Virus record (IMG/VR): IMGVR_UViG_3300032116_001200
Span: 1-25,402 of that record
Origin: a virus
Length of the DNA: 25,402 bases
Reading direction: 5' to 3' (one strand)
Shown in pieces: positions 13,004 through 20,588 of this stretch (position 1 is its first letter; each line of letters starts with the position of its first letter). The notes beneath the pieces are model-generated. The model saw only the letters and a list, made by a program, of their open reading frames with translations. It did not search any database and was not told where the DNA came from. Both the position numbers and the translations under genes were made by a program.

Positions 13004-13332
13004 CAGTGCTTACGGGGAGTGGTCAGCCGTGCATTCATCTTGGCAACCGCGTGCAGCTCCATCACCTGGAGATCCTCCATCACTGTAGGCAGATCGGCCA
13101 CCTGATAGAGATGCGCCAGCTGCAACACGGCGACGTAGTTAAACCCTACGAACTCTTCGCCCTTAAAGTGCCGCTGCGTCCACACCCGCAGGAACAGGTC
13201 CAGGGCGGGGGCATGCTCCGCCCATAGCTCGTAGTGTTGGGGCTGCTCGGGTTCCAGCAGGGTGACGCCAAAGGCCTTGGCAGCATCGTCCATCTCCTGG
13301 GTTTTGACATCGCCGCGAAACAGATAGTCCAC
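13003..13332 (-). CDS. Tail assembly chaperone, gpT-like extension (DUF1799-like)
   Basis: A 109-codon frame opening at GTG 13332, but probably translated mainly as the C-terminal part of a -1 frameshift fusion with the upstream chaperone (about 239 aa in total), as in lambda gpGT. The body matches the small DUF1799-type proteins that precede tape measures: a central LDLFLRVWTQRHFKGEEFVG, FNYVAVLQLAHLYQVADLP and a C-terminal LQVMELHAVAKMNARL. These chaperones bind the tape measure and recruit tail-tube subunits, and are absent from the finished virion. Its stop overlaps the tape-measure start by one base. Confidence 0.78.
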   Translation of the reverse strand: MDYLFRGDVKTQEMDDAAKAFGVTLLEPEQPQHYELWAEHAPALDLFLRVWTQRHFKGEEFVGFNYVAVLQLAHLYQVADLPTVMEDLQVMELHAVAKMNARLTTPRKH

Positions 13333-13340
13333 GGCGCCAG

Positions 13341-13721
13341 CTAGTTTTTTGCTTTGGCCTTGCTGGCAGATTCGATGTAGGTTTCTACCAATACATCAGC
13401 CAGCCCTTCAACCTCCAGCAGCTCGCGCTTCAGCTCTTCGCTGTAAGGGATCTGGGTAGTGCCATCATCCTCGAACACGTCAGACCAGCCCACCAAGATA
13501 TTGGCGGCAATCTCCCTGGTGGGGATTGAGTCTACATAAATATCGCGAGCTATGTCAGCCTTAATCCGCTGATAGTCCAGCTGGATTTTCTCTAGCTCAG
13601 ACTGCGGCAGCCGTTTGTAAACGGCCGTAAAGCTGTGCTGACGGTAGCGCCCACCGTCGATTCGCTCCCGATATGAAATCGGCCAACTAAATGTTGGGTT
13701 GCGCTGTAGAGTGAATCCCAT
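13341..13721 (-). CDS. Tail assembly chaperone, gpG-like (126 aa)
   Basis: A 126-residue protein between the tail tube and the gpT-like frame. It begins MGFTLQRNPTFSWPISYR. The middle has charged helices (SELEKIQLDYQRIKADIARD) and ILVGWSDVFEDDG, typical of phage tail chaperones that report on acceptance of the incoming substrate. It ends KAKAKN with the stop directly behind a slippery A_AAA_AAC. The start overlaps the tail-tube gene's stop by one base. The N-terminal domain alone would be the abundant gpG-like product. Confidence 0.78.
   Translation of the reverse strand: MGFTLQRNPTFSWPISYRERIDGGRYRQHSFTAVYKRLPQSELEKIQLDYQRIKADIARDIYVDSIPTREIAANILVGWSDVFEDDGTTQIPYSEELKRELLEVEGLADVLVETYIESASKAKAKN
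13344..13350 (-). promoter_or_regulatory. Programmed -1 ribosomal frameshift site (A_AAA_AAC)
   Basis: On the minus strand the last sense codons of the gpG-like gene read GCA AAA AAC TAG. This is the classic X_XXY_YYZ heptamer in the correct frame, with the stop codon immediately after it. A -1 slip continues with CTA GCT GGC GCC GTG and enters the gpT-like frame without another stop. Seven bases downstream, CGCCG can pair with CGGCG across a 16-base loop, giving a possible stimulatory stem. The arrangement matches lambda-like G-GT genes. Confidence 0.88.
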
Positions 13722-14653
13722 CAGGTGAGCACCAGGGTGTCTTCGTCGTTGCCCGTGTTGGGCTGCGCTTCAAACGGTAGCGCAATGTGATATATTTCGT
13801 CACTGATGGACAAGGAGGGAGCGCCAAACGCACAGGTTGGTGCGTTGTATGTGATGATGTTCCCGGGTGTAGTGCCATGGGTCCAGGTGATTGGCCCGAC
13901 CGCCTGGTTTGCCGCAATAGTAAAGAAATCCATGGCGGAAACTAGGGGCATCTGTAATGTAATCGAACCGGTTACCCTACGGTTAGGGATAATCACTTCC
14001 TTGGAGCATCCCGCAGGCTGAAGAAATACTATTTGGTTGCCGTCTTGCACTGAGAACTCAGACATGCACGCGGCGAACCCGTGTACGCTGACCGTCGGCG
14101 TATTGTCGGAGTTCACCGCCACAGGCTGCGCCTGCAGGGTAAACGTCGGACTTGGGTTTGCTATGACGGTGGGAGTGTTGTATATGCCCAGCATATCAAA
14201 GGTATATTTGGCAATCCCTTCAACAGTCATGCTTAGAGATGCCGTGCCCCTACACCCGGTCATCCGGTGGCGCTGGCCGTCCAGGTACGCGTCGATCGTT
14301 ACAGAGCTGAGCCCGCTCATCACCCTGGCATGGGTGACGCTGGTGTTGGCCACAATCGTCTCAGATCGGCCGCAGGCCTTCAGACACGGGCCATAGCGCG
14401 GCGCTGTGCCAGGCGTGCCGGATCCCACCAGCTCGACACTAAACTGAATCCTGGCCGACTGGCGAGTCACAATCTGGGGCGATGCGCCGGGGTATCCTCG
14501 AACCAGCTCCCTATCTTCCCGCTCGAGCTGGAGCAGGTCGAGGGACAGGTTCGACACCATCAGGGCATCAGTGCCCGTCGGGTTAGCGCTGATCCCGTAG
14601 TTCGTCTCCGACTTCTGCACGATCAGCGTCCGGGATGCATGCAGCACTGTCAT
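13721..14653 (-). CDS. Major tail tube protein (gpV-like)
   Basis: A 310-residue, beta-rich, Thr/Ser-rich protein located directly upstream of the chaperone pair, the invariant position of the tail tube subunit. Features are an N-terminal SETNYGISANPTGTDALMVS (new tube subunits of siphophages often show Y.G.dP.pTGtdAl), paired beta segments with ARIQFSVELVGSG, TPGTAPRYGPCLKACG, and a C-terminal region with ALPFEAQPNTGNDED. Subunits stack as hexameric rings around the tape measure. The ATG at 14653 is the natural start; an upstream small frame overlaps its first 71 bases. Confidence 0.82.
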   Translation of the reverse strand: MTVLHASRTLIVQKSETNYGISANPTGTDALMVSNLSLDLLQLEREDRELVRGYPGASPQIVTRQSARIQFSVELVGSGTPGTAPRYGPCLKACGRSETIVANTSVTHARVMSGLSSVTIDAYLDGQRHRMTGCRGTASLSMTVEGIAKYTFDMLGIYNTPTVIANPSPTFTLQAQPVAVNSDNTPTVSVHGFAACMSEFSVQDGNQIVFLQPAGCSKEVIIPNRRVTGSITLQMPLVSAMDFFTIAANQAVGPITWTHGTTPGNIITYNAPTCAFGAPSLSISDEIYHIALPFEAQPNTGNDEDTLVLT

Positions 14654-14819
14654 AGTCGGGGGTTTCGGGTTCGGGGGCTAGTGCGGGTTCGGCGGCAGGC
14701 TCGGTGCCGGCCGGTGCTGTGGACTGCTTGCAGTCCCAGGCCTGACCATCAGGGCTCAGCTCATAGGTGCCGCCAGAGCTGGGCAACGGGGGCAGCTGGG
14801 CTGGCATGGCATAACCCAT
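14583..14819 (-). CDS. Small protein overlapping the tail tube gene (78 aa)
   Basis: A 78-codon frame beginning MGYAMPAQLPPLPSSGGTYE and continuing LSPDGQAWDCKQ, then an Ala/Pro/Glu-rich acidic tail. The first 45 residues look like a conserved small tail-module protein; the last 23 residues are encoded inside the tail-tube gene in another frame and have no obvious structure. It fills the gap between the tail terminator and tail tube genes, otherwise about 180 bases. No function is assigned. The overlap of 71 bases is unusual for this operon, where 1-4 bases is the norm. Confidence 0.5.
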   Translation of the reverse strand: MGYAMPAQLPPLPSSGGTYELSPDGQAWDCKQSTAPAGTEPAAEPALAPEPETPDYDSAACIPDADRAEVGDELRDQR

Positions 14820-14832
14820 AGATCGGGCCAGT

Positions 14833-15258
14833 CTACGCGATTGTCAGATCAGGGATGCTGGTGCGGAACGTGATCGTGTAGACCGCCGTCATCCAGCAGG
14901 ATGCCGCGTCAGCCCGCTCCAGGTCGGTGGTCACCGGACCGGGCGACAGGTTGATGGCCAGGCCCCCTACGGTCCGATCAGCCATCAGCAGGCCATGGGC
15001 TGCCGTCAGCACCGCATCGGCTGCAGTGTCCGGCACAGCGCCGCAGGCATAGGCGGACACCAGCACATCAAAGGTCCAGTCCAGCTTGCAGAGTGCGTGG
15101 ATGGTGGGGATCGCCTGTCCTGCCTCGATCGTCACGGCCGGGGATTCCTTGCGGCTGTAGGCCGCAACGCGGGAACGATAGACACCGGTGACGCCAGGCA
15201 GGGTGGCCACGCTGGCGGCAAGCGCTTGGATGATCTGCTCGCGGCGGGAGAGGGTCAT
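14833..15258 (-). CDS. Tail terminator protein (gpU-like)
   Basis: A 141-residue protein with the plan of siphophage tail terminators: an N-terminal helix MTLSRREQIIQALAASVATL, then VYRSRVAAYSRKESPAVTIE, a beta strand LDWTFDVLVSAYACG, the helix TAADAVLTAAHGLLMADRTV, and a final TAVYTITFRT strand. These hexameric proteins cap the tail tube when it reaches the tape-measure length and form the surface that joins the head. It lies just upstream of the tail tube, as lambda U precedes V. Start and upstream stop overlap by 4 bases. Confidence 0.76.
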   Translation of the reverse strand: MTLSRREQIIQALAASVATLPGVTGVYRSRVAAYSRKESPAVTIEAGQAIPTIHALCKLDWTFDVLVSAYACGAVPDTAADAVLTAAHGLLMADRTVGGLAINLSPGPVTTDLERADAASCWMTAVYTITFRTSIPDLTIA

Positions 15259-15689
15259 GGGGTGCCCTCCAGCATCGCCTCCACCGCCGTCAGAAACGCC
15301 GGATCCAGGTGGCAGGAGTGTGCCAGCGCCAGTAGCTCCAGGCCAACCTCATCCCTCTGTTGAGCGGGCAGCAGAGACAGGCATGCGGCAACAGCGGTCA
15401 AAAACTGGCCCCACTGCGTTGGCGCCGCCTGCCAGACGTTGAGGCTGGATATCAAATTGATGGCAGCCCGAGTATCCCCGGCCATGATGGCCGACCATGC
15501 TGCAGGAAACCCGTTATCGGTTTGCAGCTGAGACCTGAATCGCTCCCAGTCCGGGGCGGGCACTTGCGGCGCCGCGTAGGCGGTGGCAGCAGCGATGATC
15601 TCCGCCTGCTGATCGCGGAGAAACGTCAGCGGTGGTCGGTCACCGATGTCATCGGTGACAACGACGTGGGTTTCGGTGTAAGAAATCAT
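15255..15689 (-). CDS. Hypothetical protein following the fibre gene (144 aa)
   Basis: Starts MISYTETHVVVTDDIGDRPP, 4 bases after the fibre gene's stop. An N-terminal beta hairpin is followed by all-helical sequence (QQAEIIAAATAYAAP, WSAIMAGDTRAAINLISSLN, LPAQQRDEVGLELLALAHSC). No family is recognised with confidence. Its place directly behind a large fibre-like gene recalls fibre assembly chaperones; a neck (gpZ-like) protein is another option from lambda order. Codons 10-17 contain a 21-base near-perfect palindrome. Confidence 0.6.
   Translation of the reverse strand: MISYTETHVVVTDDIGDRPPLTFLRDQQAEIIAAATAYAAPQVPAPDWERFRSQLQTDNGFPAAWSAIMAGDTRAAINLISSLNVWQAAPTQWGQFLTAVAACLSLLPAQQRDEVGLELLALAHSCHLDPAFLTAVEAMLEGTP
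15639..15659. repeat. 21-bp palindrome near the start of the 144-aa gene
   Basis: GTCACCGATG and CATCGGTGAC are exact 10-bp inverted copies around a single base. It lies 30-50 bases inside the gene and codes for VTDDIGD. It could be a binding site for a dimeric protein; as RNA the loop would need two or more pairs to open. Confidence 0.85.
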
Positions 15690-15693
15690 GATG

Positions 15694-17739
15694 TTAGGCT
15701 AGTGCGTTGACTAACAGCGAGACAAACACTCGCGGAGTGTTGATCTCAGCGACCGTCCTTGTCGACATATCTGGCCAAGACCCATAAGTCCAAGGAAAGC
15801 TAAACTCAATATTACCGATTGTTCCAGACGGGATCCCGTTTGTGAGGGAGCCTACCAGGCTCATAAACTCTGGCACTGCTGGGCTGGGCGCCGTAAACGT
15901 GCCGGTTGCCGCCCCAGTTACGTTAACCGCTCTAAAATATATTTGACCTGGATATAACCAGGTCGGTGTAATTGTTGCGTTGACCAAGGTCCCTGACGCC
16001 ATAGACAGATCTCCTGTTGCTACGAGCGGAGTTCCGGTAGGGACGTTTACAGAAGAGGCAGCATATATGGCTATCTGAAATGTGCCCGCCTGCGCGGTTA
16101 TTACGCGAACTTGCGTACCACCAACCCTAGCGGCACGCAACACTCTGAATGGATAGAAGAATATGGTGTTTATTGCTACTGCTGGACCTGTGGCAAACGG
16201 CGTTTCTGATGTAGGTATGTACCCACCTACTCGGTACGCAGGCAGTGTCCCGGCCGATGGCACGTTGGTCAGCTGCGACCCGTCAACCGCCGGCAACCGG
16301 GCTGACCCGTCGAGTGCTACCAGGTTGCCGGCTGCTGTGCCGATGGTCGCCGTGGCGGCGCTGGTTAACGCGAGATCCTCCCGCATCTCGGAGGCACTGC
16401 GGGCAGATACCGTGTTGTCCGAGTTGATCCGCAGGAACGAAACCGCCGACGGGTTGACCAGCGACCGAAGCGCATTGCCGACGGTGGTTCCCAGTGCCGC
16501 TACGGCCGCGCTGAAATCGCTGATGGTGTCGGCCAGCTGCGTCCCGGTGTGGTTGCTGCGCTGGACAGCTGCCGCCTGAGCTGCAGCAGCGGCACCGGCT
16601 GTCTCGGCTGAGATCGCGTTGCGGGCCGCCGCGGCATCAAATGCCGTCAGGACAGCCCGGCCGGTAATGGTGCTATCGCTGATAGCAGTGGCAGCCAGGC
16701 TGATGGTGACGTTGTTGACTGCGGTCAGCCGGCCCTGTGCGTCAACCGTGAAAGCGGCAACCGACGACCCAGAGCCGTAGGAGCCTGCCGCCACAGCCGT
16801 GGCCGGCAGATCTGCAGCCAGCAGAGCGCGGAACGTCGGCGCAGCAGCAGCGCCTGACGCGGGGCCAGTCAACACCACATTGGCCGCCCTGGTGGCCGTG
16901 GCTGAGACGAAATCGGAGGTTGCCGCCGCCGCCGCTGTGCCTAGGGAAGGCTTGCCCGAGAGGTCGGAATAGGCGCCTGTGGTGGCGACAGTGGCCAGGA
17001 TGGGCCGGCCGCTCAGGTCTCCATAGGCCCCTGTGCTAGCCACCGCCGCGAGCTCCAGGCTGGCGCGACCCGTCGCAGCATTCAGGTGTTGGTTGCCACC
17101 ATCCCAGCTGCGGCGCTGCGTGAATGCCGCGTCCCAGTCCGCCTGCCGGGTGTCGGTCGGCAGGCTGTATCCGGCTGCGAACGACAGGGCCAGGGTGCCG
17201 GTAGATGTGACCGGAGAGCCGCTGACATTGAACCCAGTTGGCGCCGACAGAGACACGCTGGTGACGGTGCCACCGCCGCCAGGTGGGCTGGCCCATGTCC
17301 CGTCAGCCCTGAGAAACGTGGTTGTGCCGCCGCCGCTGGCGGCCACCAGACCGGCAAGGGTGGGGCTGAACAGCGGCAGGGTGACATCCTGCCCGGTGCT
17401 GCTGCTCAGCAGTCGGGTGGCCTCGTCATAGGCAAGGTTTGCCGCCGGGGCCAAGGCAGCAATGGCCCCAGTAGTCGCCTCGCGTGTCTCAACCTCGATC
17501 GCGGTCCCTGTGCCCGTGCCTGCAGCGGTGGCCACAAACGTCAGGCCCACCGCTGCCGTCACGCCAGCAGGCAGACCACATGCCGTCCAGTTGGTGGTGC
17601 CGACCGTCTCGATCCGGTAGCCGGTGCCCACCACCAGGGCAGAGGCAGCAACGGCGCTCCCGACCGTCTGATCCATGGGCACCCGCTCGCCACCCGTGAG
17701 CGGCAAGCTGGCGCTTGGCAGGCTGGTGATCGAGGTCAT
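15694..17739 (-). CDS. Large fibre-like structural protein (681 aa)
   Basis: An Ala/Thr/Ser/Gly-rich 681-aa protein of the phage fibre type. After an N-terminal domain (SLPLTGGERVPMDQ), residues about 145-180 show FLRADGTWASPPGGGGTVTS, a common fibre linker. Residues about 230-275 contain two copies of the (A/S)TGAY(G/S)DLSG(R/K)P repeat found in tail fibres, and residues 380-405 hold an Ala-rich helix ending RSNHTGTQ, another fibre hallmark. The C-terminal 170 residues (from YRVGGYIPTSETPFATGP) form a separate beta domain, probably the binding tip. Unlike ordinary tail fibres it is encoded between the head-tail joiner and the tail terminator, so it may decorate the neck or head. Confidence 0.75.
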   Translation of the reverse strand: MTSITSLPSASLPLTGGERVPMDQTVGSAVAASALVVGTGYRIETVGTTNWTACGLPAGVTAAVGLTFVATAAGTGTGTAIEVETREATTGAIAALAPAANLAYDEATRLLSSSTGQDVTLPLFSPTLAGLVAASGGGTTTFLRADGTWASPPGGGGTVTSVSLSAPTGFNVSGSPVTSTGTLALSFAAGYSLPTDTRQADWDAAFTQRRSWDGGNQHLNAATGRASLELAAVASTGAYGDLSGRPILATVATTGAYSDLSGKPSLGTAAAAATSDFVSATATRAANVVLTGPASGAAAAPTFRALLAADLPATAVAAGSYGSGSSVAAFTVDAQGRLTAVNNVTISLAATAISDSTITGRAVLTAFDAAAARNAISAETAGAAAAAQAAAVQRSNHTGTQLADTISDFSAAVAALGTTVGNALRSLVNPSAVSFLRINSDNTVSARSASEMREDLALTSAATATIGTAAGNLVALDGSARLPAVDGSQLTNVPSAGTLPAYRVGGYIPTSETPFATGPAVAINTIFFYPFRVLRAARVGGTQVRVITAQAGTFQIAIYAASSVNVPTGTPLVATGDLSMASGTLVNATITPTWLYPGQIYFRAVNVTGAATGTFTAPSPAVPEFMSLVGSLTNGIPSGTIGNIEFSFPWTYGSWPDMSTRTVAEINTPRVFVSLLVNALA

Positions 17740-18107
17740 GGGAGGGTCGCCAGAGGAATGCCGAGGATGGTGGTCAGGTTCAGGCCGGAGATCGTGGTGA
17801 GGTTCTGGGCTGCGGGGGGAATGGTGTCATCCTTCGTCAACAACACCAGGCAGAATGTCCCATCATCAACCTTCAGCGGTTGTTCTCTGACGGTATAGGC
17901 GACGCCTTCGACCGCGATGCTGTCGTTATAGCTAAGAGTTCCGAACTTAGAGGTTTCCGCACGAAGCAGGTACTCATTGGTGATCACCCTTTCGTTGTGC
18001 AGATACTCGCCTGGCATGTCGAGTATCCCCAGACCCGTGGTCCCGCTCGCGGTCACAGTGACCCCAAAGTCAACCAGGAAGTCGGTGGGATCCTCGGTCC
18101 ATGCCAT
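17736..18107 (-). CDS. Head-tail joining protein (FII-like)
   Basis: A 123-residue protein beginning MAWTEDPTDFLVDFGVTVTA and continuing GLGILDMPGEYLHNE, TLSYNDSIAVEGVAYTVREQ and VLLTKDD. This is the layout of lambda gpFII-type head-tail connectors, whose beta barrel sits between the portal/gpW ring and the tail terminator. The C-terminus is extended by about 25 residues rich in Thr and Leu (NLTTISGLNLTTILGIPLATLP pattern with a short internal repeat). The stop overlaps the fibre gene's start by 4 bases, so both are coupled. Confidence 0.77.
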   Translation of the reverse strand: MAWTEDPTDFLVDFGVTVTASGTTGLGILDMPGEYLHNERVITNEYLLRAETSKFGTLSYNDSIAVEGVAYTVREQPLKVDDGTFCLVLLTKDDTIPPAAQNLTTISGLNLTTILGIPLATLP

Positions 18108-18116
18108 CGGCTACCC

Positions 18117-18494
18117 TCAGCTGTACTTCTTCAGGCCGAAGCCGAAGCAGGTCACAGACGACGAAGCTGTGCCGGTCTCAGCTGTGCAGCTCAGGCGGAT
18201 GTAGCGCTTGAGGTCATTGCTGTTGAGCGTGATCACCTGCTTCGCGGCGGCATTGCCAATCGCCGTGAAGGTGCCGCCAGTGGCAGCGGTGTAGGTACTG
18301 TCATCAGCGGATTCCTCAATCCGGAAGGTCAGATCAGCACTCGCGCCGGCGGCAGTGCCAGAGAGGATGATCTGAACATCTCCCTCGAATCCCTGCAGAT
18401 CAACACCGGTTTGGTTGCCAGTGGCAGTGATGGTGGTAGTAGCCAGGAGGGTGAAATGCTGAAGCTTGTCCAGCGAAAGTTCATGAACGGCCAT
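18117..18494 (-). CDS. Small beta-rich head protein, possible capsid decoration (125 aa)
   Basis: A 125-residue all-beta protein: MAVHELSLDKLQHFTLLATT, TGVDLQGFEGDVQIILSG, LTFRIEESADDSTYTAA and a final CFGFGLKKYS. The strand pattern resembles small phage structural proteins with a jelly-roll or Ig-like fold that coat capsids. Its position between the capsid and head-tail joiner genes suggests a head decoration or completion role (inference). The start overlaps the preceding gene by 14 bases. Confidence 0.6.
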   Translation of the reverse strand: MAVHELSLDKLQHFTLLATTTITATGNQTGVDLQGFEGDVQIILSGTAAGASADLTFRIEESADDSTYTAATGGTFTAIGNAAAKQVITLNSNDLKRYIRLSCTAETGTASSSVTCFGFGLKKYS

Positions 18495-18693
18495 GGGTTT
18501 GACGGGGGCTGGGTTTGCGAAGGCGAGGCATTGCAGCCTCTGAGGTGATCACCACAAGGTCAGGATCCTGCGCTACCTCAGCCCTGCCCATGGCCAGCAG
18601 CAGCCGGGCATCTGCAGGGGTTGCATCAACTACATCGCCAACCCGTGCAGGCTGGCCGCTGATTGATGTCTGGCGCAGAATCCTGATCCTCAT
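18481..18693 (-). CDS. Small head-module protein, lambda FI-position (70 aa)
   Basis: A 70-aa protein beginning MRIRILRQTSISGQPARVGD. A beta hairpin and the pattern GDVVDA(T)PADARLLLAMGRAE are typical of a family of 60-80 aa proteins found next to HK97-type capsid genes, usually ending in a basic tail, as here (RLRKPSPRQTHGRS). The role is unknown; position matches lambda FI, a packaging accessory, without visible homology. It begins 5 bases after the capsid gene's stop. Confidence 0.65.
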   Translation of the reverse strand: MRIRILRQTSISGQPARVGDVVDATPADARLLLAMGRAEVAQDPDLVVITSEAAMPRLRKPSPRQTHGRS

Positions 18694-18698
18694 AGTGG

Positions 18699-20588
18699 TT
18701 ACAGGTTGTTGTTGCCGCGGCAGAAGGCTTGAGGGTGGCGCACCGCGTAGTCGATGGCCTGGTGAGCCACGACCCGGATGTTGCCCTCTTTGTCCTCGTT
18801 GTAGGGGTTCACCTGCAGATCGACGGCACCGAACAGGCCCAGCACAAGCTGGCTCCAGACGCCGAAGAACACGTCACCGGCTTCCACCTGGTTGGAGCGA
18901 ACCACGCCGTAGCTGTTCACCGTGCCGCCGGGCTCGAGCACGAATTGAGCGGTGTTGGCCGCCTTCTCCGTGGTCTTGAAGCCGCCGTAGATGGTGGCGT
19001 TGGTGACATAGCCCATGGTGCCGATGTCGGCGTCATCGGCCGCAATGAGCGTCTCCATGTCGACCAGCTCGGCGTAGGTGGGCTGGTTGGCGGCGAAGTC
19101 CTTGGTGTTGATGCCGGTGGTGAGCTTCAGTCCCTCAGGCTGAGACGAGGCACCCAGTCCGTACAGGGCAACCCTGGCCTGCTCCAGGGCCATGACCGTC
19201 ACGATGTCGTTGCGAACGAACGTCTCTACATCGATGGAGCTTTGCAGCATCAGCGAACGTGAGAAGCGGGTCCAGGCGCTCATCTCCTTGAGCGTCATTG
19301 TCACCTGGCCCACGCTGGGCTCAGACTCAGGCGCAGCAACGCCCTCACCCTTCCAATAGACCTGGCTGCCGCCGGTCTGCTTGGGGATACCTACAGGGCC
19401 GGTCAGGCCAGAGAGGATGGTCACGCCAAGGCCGGTGAGAAAGTTTCTCTTCCGCAGCAGCTCGATGAAGCTGCCAGGCCTGGCATCGGTGAAGATCAGA
19501 TCGCCAGCGGTTGCCGCAGTGCCGGCAGTCAAGGCCCGGCTCAACACATCGTTGGGGATCAGCAGTCCCTTGGGGCTCATGCCCATTCTCTGGGCGGCGG
19601 CCTGGCTGGCCTCGCGCTCAAATGCCGCATCCTCCTGGAAGGTGCGCTCGTTCGGGAACATCTGGGCCCGCATGGCTTTCAGGAAGCTGAACGAGCGGCA
19701 TTCCTTGTCGGTCAGGCCGATGTCAGCCGAGGAACCGCCGGAGGCGATCGGCTGAGCAGCCGAGGCCTTAGGGGTTGCGGGCTGGCTGGAGCGCTGGGCC
19801 AGCGTGGTCAGCACCTGGCGCATGGCGTCCGCCTCAGAGGTGCCAGATTCAATCATGCCTTGGGCCAGATCTTCGGCGCCGTGCTGGCGGGTGAGGCTGG
19901 TGATGCTGGCGACGCGGGTGCGCTCTTCGGCCGCAGCCTGAGCCCGCACCGCCTCGATGTCGAATTGTGGTTCCATGGGTTGGGAAGGGGGGGGGGTGGT
20001 TGCGGCCTGGGCCGCTGGATTGCCGATTGCTCGGCCTTGGCCGACCGTGTGGTCGGCTGGAATGGAAACGGTCGATACCTCCATTGGTGTGAACGCTGTT
20101 ACCAGCGCCACGCCCTCGCGAGACGTGACGTCAAGCGGAGCATCAATGGAGTACATGAAGCTGACATTGCGGATGATACCCGCCTCCCAGTTCTGCCGAA
20201 CCTTCCATTCCTCGGATCCTTCGGCCTTGGTGTTTGGGCTCCAACGAGTGCGGACCATGCCGCGCCCATCACCGCCCTGCCAAGCCTTCTCGACTCCGCC
20301 AAGAACCACGTCTGGGTTGTGATTCCAGAGCCATGGCGCCGCCCCTGTGTTGAGGCGAACCATATTCATTGCGCCGGGCTGATGGCTCAGCACTTCCATC
20401 CCGAAGTAGCGCTCAACCGGCTCCTCTGACGAGAAGCTGAACTCGACCACATCAGGATCGTCCTCAGCCTGCCGCCATTCGCAAACAACCGCATTGCGAT
20501 ACAGAGGTCGCTGGTTCAACTCCCGCAGATCCATCGCTACAATCGCCGGTCTTGAGTCCAGTGTAGCGGTGCCGTTGACGTTGGCCAT
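18699..20588 (-). CDS. Prohead protease fused to HK97-fold major capsid protein (629 aa)
   Basis: One continuous frame encodes protease, scaffold and capsid. Residues about 20-190 are an S78-type prohead protease. Likely catalytic residues are His90 (WLWNHNP), Ser143 (IIRNVSFMYSI) and Glu170 (PMEVSTVSIPADHT); spacing resembles HK97 gp4, and assignment is by analogy. Residues 205-290 are a Gln/Ala-rich helical segment acting as the delta/scaffold domain. Residues about 300-629 are the HK97-fold subunit: KGLLIPNDVLSRALTAGTAA, RKRNFLTGLGVTILSGLTGP, AWTRFSRSLMLQSSIDVE and VNPYNEDKEGNIRVVAHQAI. The precursor would assemble, cleave itself and release mature capsid protein. The start shares a base with the portal stop. 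Confidence 0.92.
   Translation of the reverse strand: MANVNGTATLDSRPAIVAMDLRELNQRPLYRNAVVCEWRQAEDDPDVVEFSFSSEEPVERYFGMEVLSHQPGAMNMVRLNTGAAPWLWNHNPDVVLGGVEKAWQGGDGRGMVRTRWSPNTKAEGSEEWKVRQNWEAGIIRNVSFMYSIDAPLDVTSREGVALVTAFTPMEVSTVSIPADHTVGQGRAIGNPAAQAATTPPPSQPMEPQFDIEAVRAQAAAEERTRVASITSLTRQHGAEDLAQGMIESGTSEADAMRQVLTTLAQRSSQPATPKASAAQPIASGGSSADIGLTDKECRSFSFLKAMRAQMFPNERTFQEDAAFEREASQAAAQRMGMSPKGLLIPNDVLSRALTAGTAATAGDLIFTDARPGSFIELLRKRNFLTGLGVTILSGLTGPVGIPKQTGGSQVYWKGEGVAAPESEPSVGQVTMTLKEMSAWTRFSRSLMLQSSIDVETFVRNDIVTVMALEQARVALYGLGASSQPEGLKLTTGINTKDFAANQPTYAELVDMETLIAADDADIGTMGYVTNATIYGGFKTTEKAANTAQFVLEPGGTVNSYGVVRSNQVEAGDVFFGVWSQLVLGLFGAVDLQVNPYNEDKEGNIRVVAHQAIDYAVRHPQAFCRGNNNL

Noticed and set aside
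13003-13332. Independent translation of the gpT-like frame from GTG 13332
   Set aside because: The slippery heptamer and stop placement make a frameshift fusion the better model; I kept the frame as a feature but not as a primary start.
17086-17898. 270-aa plus-strand frame
   Set aside because: Antisense to the fibre-like and head-tail joining genes; low-complexity Arg/Gly/Ala composition expected from GC-rich antisense frames.
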